From Coenobita brevimanus (taxonomy: Eukaryota > Arthropoda > Malacostraca > Decapoda > Coenobitidae): a stretch of DNA of 64,000 bases. The position numbers and the translations under genes are program-made. Below are positions 33,392-45,710 of this stretch, one piece after another. The notes beneath the pieces are model-generated. The model searched no databases. It had not been told where the DNA came from and saw only the letters and a list, made by a program, of their open reading frames with translations. Positions within the stretch are counted from its first letter, which is position 1, and each line of letters begins with the position of its first letter. The stretch lies in NCBI GenBank assembly GCA_032717465.1, contig CM064715.1, positions 42,461,582-42,525,581 on the forward strand, given 5' to 3'.

Positions 33392-33479
33392 TCTCTGTAT
33401 CCGCATCCCAAGCCTAAGTATTTATTTTCTGCACTAGTGTCGTTTAACCCTGTGCGAGGCTTCCAGAATGAATGTGTTT

Positions 33480-34265
33480 TTTCATTTGTCTCTTTGCTGT
33501 GTGATTTCTTCTTTACCACCCCTGACACTCTCATCCCTTACTTTGGTACGGTATCCCTACTTCCTCCTCCCCCTTGCACTCCCTACCTCCCCCCCCCCCC
33601 TCGTCCTCTTCCCATGTCACCCCTATCTTTTCCATCTCCCTACTCCTCTTCCCCCATAGTACTTCATTTACCATTTCCTGTAACTTTTCTCCTCCTGTTA
33701 TTACTTCTCATCTCATCCCTTGTTTTCCCACGCCATACTTCATCTTCCAACCTCCTTCCCCGTCTCTTCGTCGCTTGCCATTCCTACGTCTCCTTTTCCC
33801 TTGCCACCCCTGTCTCTGCCCTTCCCTTGTCATTACGTATTACTCAGCCTTCATTTTCATGCTTGATATTCCTACTTTATTCCCAGTCTCCCTCTTCTCT
33901 TGCCTTATGCTTCATCTTGTCACTCTATCCTCTTGTCACACACTTGCCACCCTAACACCTTTTTTCCTGTCGTAAGCTATTCTATTACCTCGTCTCATGG
34001 CTCTTTATATGCTTCACTTGGTAACTCTCTCCAGGTTATTCACTCTTTCTTACCTGCCACTGTCGCATTTTGTCATCCGTCCACTCTCCCGTTCACTTTC
34101 ATCACTTCCCCCTCCTTTCCTTCCCCTGCTGTACCCATCCTATTTCAGCTTCCCCGCTCACTAGGTTTTCTTCCACCCATCTAACCATTCTTTACACCAC
34201 CATCTTCACCCCATCATGTCTTTATTTTCCCTCCAGTCCCTCTACGTCAATCACTTCCTCCTCAT
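33480..34265. repeat. pyrimidine tract
   Basis: C/T-rich strand, no gene. Contains a C-run at about 33590-33600. Confidence 0.7.
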
Positions 34266-34269
34266 TCCT

Positions 34270-34955
34270 ATAAGAAGTAGGTAGAATGTAGTCCATAATC
34301 TTGTAAATACATAGCAATCTTGTTTGGTGGGCGATATTTCTCGAGTTACAGTTTTTAAAAATGTTTAATGTGTATAGTCATGTGTATATATATTTCAGAG
34401 CTAGATATAACATGTTTCCTTTATGCCTAACGATCATACTAATGCTGTTTGATATATTGTTCAGAGGGAGACTACTGTACTAAGCTTTGAATCATGTTTT
34501 ATATGGTTCAGATATAAGAGGTTTTCTATTCGACATATGTATAAGGTAGATGAATATAATATAGAGAGTATTAGCTTCATGACTATATGGAAGAGCAAAC
34601 TGACTGAGAATAGGCACAATATTAAGCCTGTATATAGTGTTCCCCTTGTATAAAGATGAAATTTTTATGATCCACGTGTCATACAGTATTATCGTAAGAC
34701 TTATTTCACCTTCACTTACGGTAGCTTTACCATCCGTCCTTTCTTGTTATTTAGAGGTATGTGAAGAGTTTGTTATATATCTTGTATCGTATTTCTCCAA
34801 TATACATTACGTATTTTAACTAAGAAGTGTTTCTATCCATTTTCGCTTTGTGGAGAGAGAGAGAGGGAGGGGGGGGGAGAGAATTCTGACTTTGAAGGTA
34901 AAATGATTGAGAATTAATAAACATATATATTTTGATGGTTTTATTTTATCCTTAT
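34270..34955. other. AT-rich gene-free DNA
   Basis: Complex AT-rich DNA with a short GA/G run at 34853-34882. Nothing recognised. Confidence 0.5.
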
Positions 34956-34959
34956 CACT

Positions 34960-35520
34960 GATTCTCAAACGCCTTGCCCTTGCGTCTGCTTTCATATGTC
35001 ACTAACATCCCTCACTTATCCCCCCCCCCCCTCGCCATTTATCTCCTTCTCCCTCAAACTTGCTTTTTCGTCATACACTTCTTGTTTCTTTCAGCCGTTT
35101 CTCTTTCTCTCCCATTGATCCTTATTCCTTTCCAACCCAGAGTTCTGTCTCCTTCACCCATCCCCCTTCCTGCCTAACCCATCCCCTTGGTCACATCCTC
35201 CCTCCTCCCCACCCACTGTCTTCCGTCCCACCCATCCTCTTCCTCCCCACATATCCTCATCCTCCCCCTCCCATCTCCCTTTTCTACACTCATCCTTCTC
35301 TCCCACCCATCCCCCTTTCGTTCATCTCCCCGTCTTCCCACCCATTCCTCGGCCTCTCCCTTCCTTCCCACTCTCACACATCTCTCCCCATCCTTATATA
35401 CACCTCCCAACCCGTCTCATTTTCTTGCCTCCATTCTCCATTTCACTCCTCTTTCCTTTCTTTTTCCTTTCTTCTTTTTTTCATTTCCCCTCCTCTTCCT
35501 GTTGCCCCTCTCATCGCCAT
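34960..35520. repeat. pyrimidine tract
   Basis: C-rich pyrimidine strand with CCCACCCATCC/CATCCTC words spaced about 15-30 bp. No gene. Confidence 0.7.
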
Positions 35521-35623
35521 AATTCTGTACAAATATTAGTGTAATGGTAATGGAATGCTGTGGGTCATTTATGGCAGTTTTATTATAGGTAGAGTGCTTA
35601 ATTTAGCTGCAAGTTCACGGGTT

Positions 35624-35853
<230 letters not shown>

Positions 35854-36169
35854 TTCATGCCAAATAATTCATTCCTTTTTCTTCTCTCCCTTTCTTCCGT
35901 ATCTCGTTTCCTCATTAATTCTTACGTGCTTTTAGTTTGTCTATTTATTTTTCATTTCCTCAATTTTATCTTTATTTCTTGATACCTTTTTCTTTTTTTT
36001 TCTTTCGTCAGTCGTAATGTGTATTTATTTATTTATTTTGCTAATGTTTATTTTCCGTAATTACGTTTCCATCCTTGTGGTCTTCATTAAGAGTCCTTCC
36101 TTGTTTTGTCTCATGTTATTTCTTCCTTCTTTCCTTTCTTCTTTCCTTCATTACTCCTTCCCCTCTTTT

Positions 36170-36205
36170 CCATACTCCTTCCTTCCTTCCTTCCATCCTT
36201 CATTC
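36170..36205. repeat. (TTCC)n/(CATT)n tetranucleotides
   Basis: TCCTTCCTTCC run followed by CATCC words. A similar (CCTT)n is at 36615-36645. Confidence 0.75.
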
Positions 36206-36271
36206 CATCCTACCATGAATCACTGTACTAAGGTAATGTTAGTGGCTGTTAATATTTATGTAACGTCGATA

Positions 36272-36272
36272 C

Positions 36273-36333
<61 letters not shown>
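36272..36333. repeat. (GA)31 microsatellite
   Basis: Uninterrupted GA run. Confidence 0.95.
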
Positions 36334-36338
<5 letters not shown>

Positions 36339-36589
36339 TTCAGATGTGCCTGAGTACAATTATGGAAGAACGAGAGGGAAAAAAAAAAGTGACGAAATTA
36401 GTTTATCATCACCTTGCATTAATTCATTTTTGCGTTATTGTGAACAGATAATTAGAATATTCGTTAGATTATATTAGAATATTAAACGAGGAGACAAGAT
36501 TAGACTATTAGCTTATTGTGACCCCTGCCGAATACATATAATTAGGGACGCATGATTTTGTGTGATAATTATAGATGATGGTCGCATTG

Positions 36590-36960
36590 TTTCTCTTCCC
36601 TCCCTCCCTTCCCCCCTCCCTTCCTTCCTTCCTTCCTTCCTTTATTCCTTCTTTCTTTTCCTCCCTCCCTCATTCTATAGCCTACCTCTGCTTATCTCCA
36701 AGAAGATAGAAGAAAAGGAGAATTAAAAAGGGTGAGGAGAAGGGAGAGGAGTTACTGGGAGATAAGAGAGTGGAGGGAGAGAAAATAGGTAGAGATAAGA
36801 GAATAAGATGAGGAGGGTGAAGGAAGATTAAGGAGGAAGAAGAAAAGAAAAAGAGGTGAGTAAATGGAAGTAAGGTGATAAGACGATAAACACAAGTGTG
36901 GAGGAAGAGAAGGGGATAATGGAAAGATAATAAATGACCAGAGTCATGGAAGGTAGAAGT
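36590..36960. repeat. pyrimidine-to-purine strand switch
   Basis: The + strand is C/T-rich at 36590-36680 and then A/G-rich at 36705-36930, so the strand bias inverts within about 30 bp. Confidence 0.65.
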
Positions 36961-36964
36961 CAAA

Positions 36965-37960
36965 GAACTGACCTAAACAGGAAGCACAGTTCTTGTGGAA
37001 AGAAGGTGGGACCACCAGAATGGTATGCCTTGTTAGTCTTGAGGCAGGAGTGTGCAAAAAGGACGTTTTCTGAAGAGTTTTAATGTTAGGCATGAGGAAG
37101 CTGGAGAGGGGAGGAGATAAATGAACTGTTCTGTACCTGAGTCATCCAAAGTAGAGACAAAGTTTGAACCAGTACCTCTGCCTTATCAGAGAGGGGCGCA
37201 ACAACAGAACCATCTGAGTGACAAAGAGGAAGAAGTAATATTGCTGGAGAGGTTTTTGGCAAGGTTCCAGATGGAATGGTATGATTTTATATTGAAAAGC
37301 TTATTGCACTTTTTTTTCTCTTCAGAAAGAAATGGCGATGTTGCACAGTTCTTGGCAGAAACGTAGACTGCCAGTCCTGCCAGAATCAGAGTGCCAGTCT
37401 AGGCAGAAACATACAGTTCACGTGATTCATGGATAGTTTGGTGGCGGTGCTTACTGAAGGCCACCTACCTATTATGGATAGGATAAGAACAAACGTGGTT
37501 AAGCCACGGTATTTTGGTATGAGTGAGAAGGCAAGAAAATGGAGCGGATGCTTCTGTGCTCGAGAGAATAAACTCTGTACTGTGTAGAGCACACTAGAAA
37601 GTCTTGAACCATGGAAGCAATGGTCATTTCTGAGGAAGGTAAGGAAGTACTGCCTGGAGACTTCCCAGTCCTGAGTACCCATGTGCCGTTTCTCAGGAGA
37701 GTCCACATGCCTCATTTGAGTGATACCATAGGCTACTGAGATTAGTCTATGATTGGAGGATTGACATCAGAAACAGAAGGATTAGTTGTAAGAAGGCTGA
37801 GTATTTTAAAAACTTCTCCAAGGCAGCCACGTTGCTGTGCAAGTTGCATTCCGGTCATTGAATTAAAAAAAAAATGTAAGATTTATTTTTTTTCACCTGG
37901 TAAATCAGTAAATAGGAAAGAGAGCAAAACGTAATGGTGATCATTAGATTCTCCTCGAAT
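36965..37960. other. complex gene-like but unassigned DNA
   Basis: One kilobase of balanced, non-repetitive sequence among repeats. It contains one good acceptor-like site on the + strand (GCACTTTTTTTTCTCTTCAG ending at 37325). Frames are short (+ 37121-37366; - 37386-37715, 109 codons), and none has a motif I know. It could be a non-coding exon, a decayed gene or an old transposon. Confidence 0.35.
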
Positions 37961-38404
37961 AGAAATTTTTCAGAAAGGATCAGTGAAGAAAAACCATTTT
38001 AAAAGTAATGTGATGAACAATTTTTAGTAAGTAGATTTTGGAGAAAAGTAAGCATCACATAGGTATGTGTAGAAATTGACACGAAACACCAAAGATATAA
38101 CTTAGATGTTCGCGGAAGTATCACATTATTATTGCTGGAAAGATTAAGGATTTTTTATATTATTATTATTATAATGACAGAGAAAGAAATACCTTCAGCA
38201 GTTTTGTCCCTGTCTGTAGTTTATGAAGTGAGAGTGAGGACAGATAAGGGAGGATAGGAAAGTGAAGCAAGGGAAGGGAAGAACAGAGAAGATTGGGAGC
38301 TTAAAATGTGACTTGAGGCTAGAAGATTAAAAAAGAAAAATAGAGAGAAAAAGAAAAGCTGGAGGGAAGTGAGAGGTGAAGCTAAGAAAAATGTCTATAG
38401 TTAA

Positions 38405-38825
38405 AGTCTGATGTTGCTTAGTACCCTCTGCCACACCCATTCACCCTTTCTGTTTCACGCATTCTTTTCGTCCATCCCTTCCCCTTTCTCCCCCACCCTC
38501 CTCATTACCATTCCTTCCCATCCCCTTCTCCCCTTCTCTCACCCACCCGTCCGTATTTCTCACTCTTCTTCTCACCCATACCCCTTTCCCTTTCCCTTTC
38601 TCTTGCACCCCTTCTCTCCATTTCTCTCGTACCTTCTCAGTAGTCTCCCATTCTCACCTCTTTTGTTCCGCCCATACTCAGCCCCCTCTCGGCCACACAT
38701 TTTCTCCCTGCCCATCTCCCTTTCTCCCCGCCCATCACCCTTTCTCCCCTACCCATCGTCTTTTGTTAACCCCTCATTCTTCCACATCGGGCCCCTATTT
38801 CCCCTTTCCATATATACTTTCCAGC
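38405..38825. repeat. pyrimidine tract
   Basis: C/T-rich strand with CCCTTTCTCCCC words. At 38695-38760 a roughly 26-bp CCCATCNCCTTTCTCCC-like unit repeats about 2.5 times. No gene. Confidence 0.7.
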
Positions 38826-39257
38826 TGTATACCCTCTGACTGTATAGACTACATTATTCTGCTCCTATTCTGATTTGGGTCTATAGAAAGTTCCGAGATG
38901 GGAAAGGCACGTTCGGTTCTGAGCATATATTTCGGGTTTGAAATAGCAAGTTCTTTCCAAAGCGAAATTACTTTATTAAAGATAATAATAATGTAGTTTT
39001 TATTTATATCATGCATTTAGCGCTGTATAACATCATCTTATCATCCATTTTCATGTACTGTAAGTTGAATCACGAAAGCAGAAGCAATCAGAAGAACAAG
39101 TGAAACAATTGTACAGGATCATGTTACTCTAGGCAATAAAAAGAAAAAAAAAAAAGTCCCAATCCCATTGCAAACGAAGTGGGTAGGATCCAGAAACTGT
39201 TTTTATTACCTAGCGGTAGTGCGGTAATGGGCCAGACCTTCTTCACTTATTATTCAG

Positions 39258-40273
39258 TGCCTGTATTAATAAAAACTTCTAGGAGTACTCCTAAAATTAC
39301 TACTAAAAGTGGTTGTAGCTGAGAGTTGTTTCTAAAAGTTCCTCCTAGGAGGACTCGTAGTAGTAATTTCGCTCCTACCATGAAGTGTTACGAACTCAAA
39401 GAAAATCTGCTTAATATATTTTAAAAATTACCACTACAAAGCCTTAGAGTATCAGTATGTAGTTTAAAAATGAAAAACTAGCTTTTATATATAGAAACAA
39501 CATCTATTAGATCATATATTATGATTCTTAACAAATGTCGATAAAATGGATAAAATGTAAACACATCGTGTGGTCAGGTGATCGTGCCTGCTACCATCGG
39601 GGCATCGTGTGTGCATGGTACAGTGACTGTCAACAATGGCACAATTTCAAGATTCCATGGCTGCAGAAAAATTCAGGAGAAAGAGAATCTGGACGGAGGG
39701 AGTGTACGAGGGACCTTAACAAACCTCTTAACAATGTGTGGAGCAGTTAGAGCATAGAGTGTTTCCGTTATTACATTGCTCACTGGTGGCTGCGATGGTC
39801 CAAAGTCATCACATGCTGCATTTTTCCAGTTGCAAGGTACTTTAATAGTATCAACACTTTCATCTCGGATGTGAGAGGATGGTTTCGATGTGTGGGCCTT
39901 TCCAGTACATTTCTCACTAAATCAATAATAAACAGAATGCCCTCATGATCGAAACGGTACCTTCTTACAAGTTCATGATCATCTTACTCCATGAATGCAT
40001 CCTTCCGAGCTCGAAAATTTATGCGTGGTGGGTGATGTCGGTCAGCCATGGTCTATGTTGTCTTGGTGTTTGAGGGACGCAGCTACTGTGATTACTGTCG
40101 CTAAAAGCCCTACTAACTCCTTAAAAGTCCTTGTGGAGGACTTTTATTTTTTAGCGATTTTACGAGTAAACATAGGAGCTGAAAGTAACTTTTAGGAGTA
40201 CTTCTAGAAGTTAGGAGCCAAATTTCACTTTGAGAGGAACTTTTACTCCTAGGAGTTTTTATTAATACGGGCA
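39258..40273 (-). mobile_element. PIF/Harbinger DNA transposon relic, 1016 bp
   Basis: Terminal inverted repeats begin TGCCTGTATTAATAAAA on the left. The right end is the complement of TGCCCGTATTAATAAAA. Both continue into TCCTAGGAGTA words, and subterminal TCCTAGGAG palindromes follow on both sides for about 100 bp. A 3-bp CAG flanks each end (39255-39257 and 40274-40276), consistent with the 3-bp duplication of this superfamily, though TWA is the usual site. The interior encodes a broken Harbinger-type transposase on the minus strand. Full elements are normally several kilobases and carry a second MYB-like gene, so this copy is internally deleted. Confidence 0.85.
39541..40049 (-). pseudogene. 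Harbinger (HARBI1-like) transposase, truncated
   Basis: The minus-strand reading starts MADRHHPPRINF, hits an in-frame TAA after residue 21, and continues in the same frame with ELVRRYRFDHEGILFIIDL, then RPTHRNHPLTSEMKVLILL and KYLATGKMQ. This is the conserved N-terminal helical region of HARBI1/PIF transposases. A frameshift at about 39804-39812 leads to DFGPSQPPVSNVITETLYAL and APHIVKRFVKVPRTLP, again as in the family. A further stop follows, and weak similarity around the first catalytic Asp (IVDSH) fades before 39541. The rest of the DDE nuclease is missing. It is an inactive remnant whose ancestor would have cut and joined the element's ends. Confidence 0.85.
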
Positions 40274-40349
40274 CAGGTCCTGAAATTTTTGGGCATCACA
40301 CTGGAGGAGAAACCAAACACTCGAACATGCTTCACCAAATACAAGGTTC

Positions 40350-40547
40350 GTGATTGCGTTGGTTATGGAGGCTCCCTACCACCTTTTCCTTCCTAATTTC
40401 TTTACCTGTTGCGATATTGTATTCGTATGCTGTTTTGCCGTCTAAAATAGTAGGAAAAAGATGCAGATGGCATGAAATTATGTGATACAGAAAATAAAAT
40501 CGTTAAGGGAGAGGTGCTATATAGCCTTAAGCTGACGGGAAGACGGA
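40350..40547. mobile_element. family A element, diverged
   Basis: Left landmark GGAGGCTCCCTACCACC, then TTCCTAATTTCTTTACC. Right landmark AAAATCGTTAAGGGAGAGG. These are in the same inverted arrangement as other copies but more decayed. Confidence 0.45.
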
Positions 40548-40884
40548 CCTAAATACCTTATAATAAAACAAAGGAAAAAATATATAGGATACTTCTCTTG
40601 ACTGCAATTGACTCATGCTGTATGTATCAGTTTGCGGTGGTTAGTTTGAAGTGCACAAGTAAGCCATTGTTGTGTAATCAAGTTTGCCTACACGTTGAGC
40701 GGTCGGGGTGAATCCAGATCCCATAATGAGGGTAATTTCGCATTCATTAACTACCACCTCCCTCTCCTCCACTCCAACCTTCTCATTCCCTCTTCCATTG
40801 TTTGGCTATTTCCTTCCTACCCCGTTTTTCCTTCGTTTTCCCTACCCAGCAGCACAGAAGGGGATCTGGATATAACAGACGGCT

Positions 40885-40945
40885 GCGGGTCGTATTCTAG
40901 GGTATGACTGGAACTTAACCTGAATGAGCCTCTTGTAGGTGATAA
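40885..40945 (+). mobile_element. family A left-arm fragment
   Basis: GGGTCGTATTCTAGGG, then GAGCCTCTTGTAGGTG, resembling the left arm at 5163. It lies 200 bp before a family B copy. Confidence 0.3.
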
Positions 40946-40994
40946 ATATTTACATATTTCTTCCTTTTTTCATCCTTTGCTGCCGTTACCATAG

Positions 40995-41130
40995 CCAGCA
41001 CAACACTTTCCATTACCATCTCATAACACCACCATTGTTTTTTCACCACCACAGACAACCTCTACCACCGTCACTGTTTATCATCGTCATACCGATAACA
41101 CCACTTGAATCACCGTCGCCTATAATTCAT
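40995..41130. repeat. degenerate CACCA/ACCATC field
   Basis: ACC, CAC and CAT triplets in irregular order. A second patch with (CAC)n and (ACT)n lies at 41365-41455. Confidence 0.6.
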
Positions 41131-41139
41131 TCGCTTTAA

Positions 41140-41335
41140 CATGGCCCAAATTGTCATCTTTTTGCATATTATTTCACGTAGCTCAGTGGCAGAAAAAGAC
41201 AATACTGTGGCTCTACATTCTTTCTGCAGTACTTCTTCGGGACTGGCATCGTTTTCTGGTGTTAATCTGTTGTTATAACTCAACATTCAAGATGGAAGAA
41301 TGGCGTTTTAGGCCAAGGTAACGTAAACAGAGTAC
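41140..41335 (+). mobile_element. family B repeat (candidate tRNA-like SINE)
   Basis: A box A-like TAGCTCAGTGG at 41179-41189 is followed by AGAAAAAGACAATACTG, CTTCTTCGGGACTGGCATC and a 3' end TTTTAGGCCAAGGTAACG. It aligns with 58175 (forward) and the reverse complements of 6330 and 61670. Confidence 0.55.
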
Positions 41336-41507
41336 AACACGACCGCGTTTGAAAATAGTACCCACACTCCTACTACTATCACCACCACCACCACCACCAT
41401 CGCTGTCACTATCATCGCTACTACCCCCACTACCACCTCCAATAGTTGCACCTAGACACTTGCCCCCTAAACCAGAGGATGTATTTTTTGTTATTTTTGT
41501 GATCCAG

Positions 41508-41652
41508 ACGGTTTTATTCGGCCTGGGGTAGAGTTAGAGCTGAAGGAATTATATCCTCCATTACCGTGTCACTGCTAGGAGACTCTAATTGAAATAAAGC
41601 CTTGTGGTTGCAGCAGGAATATAAATGCATCATGGTGTTGAAGGCGTTAATA
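41508..41652 (+). mobile_element. family C repeat
   Basis: GACGGTTTTATTCGGCC at one side, CACTGCTAGGAGACTC in the middle, then GTTGAAGGCGTTAA at the other. (GA)n follows at 41653-41675. Confidence 0.45.
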
Positions 41653-41779
41653 CAGAGAGAGAGAGAGAGAGAGAGGGGGGCCCCATCCCCTTGTAACGAC
41701 GTAATGGGTATACTTAGCGGCATCATTATTATCTCTTAACAGTTTTCACCGTGTAGGCGTGTGTTCCGGATTTAGAGAT

Positions 41780-42310
41780 TAGGATGAGCGGGGAGGGGGA
41801 GAGGGAGAGTGGCTGGGAAGAGGTAGGGCGAGGGAGGGAAGGGTTGGTGGAGGAAGAGAATGGATAAGTTGGAAAGGGAGCGGAAAGGACTTGAAGAGGA
41901 AAGGTTATGGAGTTGTGGACGAGGATGGGAAAATTTTAAGAGGGGGAAAAAGGGAGGGGAGTGAGTAGGAATGGGCGGGTGGGAAGCGGCCAGAGGGAAA
42001 AGGGAAAGTTAGAGAGAGAGAGAGAAGATGGAATTTTTGTGGTTGAAGTGATGGAAGAGAATGGGGAAACCGAGGGAAGAGAATGGTAAAGGAGAAAGAT
42101 TGTAAGGAAAATTTCATACGAGTGGAATTGTTGAAGTAGAAAGTAGGAATAGAATGGATGGAAGTGTAAAAAGAGGGATGATATTGAAGGGAGAGAGGAG
42201 TGGGAGGGATAGAGGGAGGATGATGATGGAGGGGAAGGAAGATGGTTGTAACAGTATTAAACGGTATGGGGACAGGAGATACAGTTTCTGACGGGGATAA
42301 TGGAGAGAGA
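41780..42310. repeat. purine tract with (GA)n
   Basis: G/A-rich + strand, short GA runs at about 42010-42026 and 42303-42320. No gene. Confidence 0.7.
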
Positions 42311-42346
42311 GAGAGAGAGATGAAGGAGGGGCTATACAGTTACGTC

Positions 42347-42351
<5 letters not shown>

Positions 42352-42384
<33 letters not shown>
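42352..42384. repeat. (CT)16 microsatellite
   Basis: Uninterrupted CT run. Confidence 0.95.
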
Positions 42385-42387
<3 letters not shown>

Positions 42388-42389
42388 CA

Positions 42390-42935
42390 GTATTTTTTCT
42401 TAATCTTATCAGTTAGCCTACTTCATCGTCAAACATATTTCCTATAGTATAACAAGTTTATCCAAGTAGATAACCTCGTTACAGGCCTAAACCCTTATTG
42501 TTATCAGTTTATTGTATAGACTTGTCACATTCCTCCTCCCTTACTCATCTCCTTCATCATATGCCTCTCCGCTCCCTTCTTACCTCTCCCTCATCGTCTG
42601 TCACCGCTTCTCGCTTCATTCAAGGAGAGACTTCGTGGTGTGTTGTCCTTACCTTATCATTCTCCGGCTGAGTGCAAGAGGAGCCAGTGTACAAAAACCT
42701 CATTTTACTGGAGAAGCGGAAAGTTTTAAATCTTCTTGACTGGAACTGACGTAAGCCAACAAACTGCCTCGTGCTCATTCTACCGATGGGGATAGAGTGT
42801 ATTCCTTTTACCAGTGAAATGTACGTTACTTTAGATGGTGTTTCATGGATCAAACTCTTGGCCTGCCCAACTGCAAACGGCCTTGAAAGAACCAGTAGAT
42901 AATGTGCTGAATGCTAAATGCTAAATTTCATTGTA
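42390..42935. other. gene-free complex DNA
   Basis: Balanced sequence with short frames on both strands (for example minus 42620-42853) but no motif, splice pair or element recognised. Confidence 0.4.
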
Positions 42936-42939
42936 CTCC

Positions 42940-43555
42940 TTTGTATTCTTCTGTACCTCCCCCACTCCTTCACTTTCCTCTCCCCTCCCCTCCTTCACTC
43001 TCATTTCCCATCCTCTCTTTCACTCTTTTTCCCTCCCCTCCTTCATTCTCCTTTCCCCTCCCCTCACCCCCGGCACTCCCCTCATTAACACCAAGCCGCT
43101 TAGTATATCCAGGTCTGCGTAATTTTAGCAGGTAATGAAGGAAGTCTGGAGGGTGAGACGGTCAGGAAGACAATAGGGGCCGAGAGATAAGAGGATGGAA
43201 TGGGATGGGAGGGAACGGTGGGTAAAAGAAAGTGAAAATGTGGTGGAATGGACCGGGGGGGGGGGGGAATGAATGATAGTGTGTGATAGGATGGAAGATG
43301 AGACGAGAGGTAGTAATGGCGTTGTGGGTTGGAAGGGTGGGGTGATAGTGAGAGTGTGATGGGATAGAAAGGTGGGACGAGAGAGGGATAGTAATTGGAT
43401 GGAAGATTGAGACATGAGAATGGGTGTGTGATGGGAGAGAACGGTGGAACTAGTGTGAGGGAGAGTGTGATGGAATGGAAGGATGGGGCAAGAGAGAGGA
43501 AGTGTGTGGTGGGGTTGAAGTGAGGGTGAAGCGAAAGACGAGATAATATTGTGTC
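42940..43555. repeat. adjacent pyrimidine and purine tracts
   Basis: C/T-rich at 42950-43085 with a CCCTCCTTCACTCTC-type unit of about 30-35 bp, then G/A-rich from 43135 to 43545 including a G14-16 run at 43254-43267. The strand bias flips across about 50 bp. The purine side has a GTGTGATGGGATGGAAGG-like word at roughly 50-60 bp spacing. Confidence 0.75.
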
Positions 43556-43947
43556 CTCAGTAGCAACCGGACGCAAACCCTAGGAACTGCAGTTATCTAG
43601 CCACATAAACCGCACGTTCCCAGGAATTTATTCGTTAAAGGTTTGTTTACGTTTTCCTGTACTGTGAAAGTGAGATGTATGACTAAAGTGCGGTGTGCTG
43701 TGAGTGGTGGCATTACACTGAAAGCGAAGGGAAATGTTTGCGGGTTGTATTTTTTGCATTGGTGCTGAAATATAGTCAGAGAAGGTTGACGGAGCTTCGT
43801 AATTTGACATTGTGAAACTCGTGTGTCTCAGGGAAGTACAGTTTCTCATGGAGGATACCGTTTGGGTAAGGTTTTGCATTACCATGTTTGTGCGGCGTGG
43901 TGGTGGTGGGTGGTGGAGGGATATCTTCAAGGCATTATTCGTTTGCA

Positions 43948-43981
43948 TTTTTTTTTTTTTTTTTTTTTTTTGGGGGGGGGG
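43948..43981. repeat. T24-G10 homopolymer pair
   Basis: Twenty-four T followed immediately by ten G. A similar T-then-G pattern appears at 44657-44672. Confidence 0.85.
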
Positions 43982-44049
43982 AGATAGTGTACTTATGGTT
44001 CCGAGCGAGAGACAGAAAAACGAAAGAAGGGATATAAGGGTACGATGGA

Positions 44050-45710
44050 AAAGTAGAGAATAAGATGTGATTAAATGGGTAGGAATAAGGTGGAAAGCAG
44101 GTACGGATGGCGGAATGACGTAGAAGGACGAGGATTGTGTATAGACGAGATGAGAGATTGTGCGGGATAAGAGGTGAGAATATGGTATGGAATAGAATGG
44201 AAGGGAGAGAAGCTAGATGGGAGGGCAAAATGGCCTGGGATAGAAGGGTGGATGGTGGGACAAGATAGACGGACGAGGAACAAAAGCGAGAGGAACGAAG
44301 GATGAAACTGATGTTAACAGGCAAAGAAAGTTGGATGGGATAGGGGAGTGGATAGAGGAATAGGATGGTCTATCTATCTATCTATATACCTAGGCTGCTT
44401 CCCCCAAGAAAAGGGAGGTAGCCGAGACAGGACGACTCACTCTCCATTTACTCATCCATTCAAACACATTCATTCGCATCTTAGCTCCAAAGGGGAGAAC
44501 GGACAGAATAGGATGGTAGTAGAAGAAAAAGAATGGAAAGTGGAATAGAATGGTTTTAAAAAATGAAAGGTTAGGATCACAGGTAGGATATTGGTAGCAG
44601 ACATGATAAGTGTAACGTGGATTGAGAATGTGAAGTATATTGTGAGACATGGCATTTTTTTTTGGGGGGGGAGGGGAAGGGGGCTAGATGATGGATAGAA
44701 CAAGGGGTAAGGGAAGTATGGGGTATTAGAGTATGAGGTGATGTCTAGAATGGGATATCTAGTAGAAGAATGTATCGGGAATGAGAGTGAGAATATTTGA
44801 ATGTGAAGTTGTGATATGGGGGATGGAATGAGAGGTGGAAGTCTGAAGGAAAGGATGAGAGTGTTAGTACTATAGTATATGGTAATAAATTCAGCGATGA
44901 TGTGAGGTATAAAAATTGGAGAGTATGGTGTAAAAGTTGGGTGTTAAAAAGGGAGGTGATGTTGTGCAGGAACAGAGGATTATGAGATGGAAGAGTGGAA
45001 TGAGGAATGAGAGTATAGGATGTTACAATGTGAAGTGGGGATGGAAATTGGAGCGAGGGAGGGGAATGTGAGTTGTAAGAGCGGGAAGAGGGATGACAAA
45101 GAGTAATGATAACTTGGATACCTTTCTGGGTAGCGAAGGGTCGAATAATGAGAACTTGGAATAAGAAAGACCTGATATGTTATCTATTTGGACGTTGAGA
45201 CTGTAGTGAGTGTAGTAGGGCAAAGTGGAGCACGGTAGAGTAGGAAAAGATAGGAAAGGTAGTGTGGAGATAGTGTAGGGCAAGACAGGGTATGGCGGGT
45301 TAGGGGAGAGGAACGTAGGGCATGGTAAGGCATATAAGGAAGGACTGGGAAGATCAGGTGGGTTAGGGAGAAAACAGGTAAGGTGGGAGGGCAGAGGAAA
45401 ATTTTTAAAGACAGAATAGGTGGGAAGATTGGTCGGGATTTGGGGGGGGGGGGGGAGGTAGGACATAAGAGGGAAGGAAAGCGATGCATGGCAAGATGGG
45501 GTCGGTTGAGATGCGACAGGGAAGATACGGAGAGAACAGAGCACAGCACAGAAAGGCAGGGCAGAGCGGAACGAGATAGAGCAGAACAGGTCAGGCAAGA
45601 GCAAGGTAATACAGGGTCAGGACAGGTCAGATGAGGAGAGGACAGAAGAGGGCGGGGCAGGGTAGGGTGTGGTGGGGTGCGTGTATGCAGGAGGGCAGAA
45701 GGCTGAGCGG
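44050..45710. repeat. 1.6-kb purine-rich tract
   Basis: G/A-rich + strand with GGGATAGA/GGAATAGGATGG words, plus a G14 run at 45440-45453. From 45200 to 45700 the words become AGAGCAGAACAGG/GGGCAAGACAGGG-like with 10-25 bp spacing. It is interrupted at 44368-44500 by an insertion. Minus-strand frames of 193 and 224 codons here are Pro/Ser/Leu-rich bias products. Confidence 0.75.
44368..44500 (-). mobile_element. candidate retroposon 3' end with (GATA)n tail
   Basis: On the minus strand about 110 bp of balanced sequence, within a purine tract, ends ...GGGGGAAGCAGCCTAGG, then a short TATA and (GATA)4. The tail type matches the LINE tails at 5838, 7557 and 18440, but the body is not homologous to their coding ends. 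Possibly a SINE sharing the LINE tail. Confidence 0.4.

Noticed and set aside
37121..37366. 81-codon + frame with acidic stretch
   Set aside because: Contains an acceptor-like site that would split it, has no motif, and is too short to support alone.
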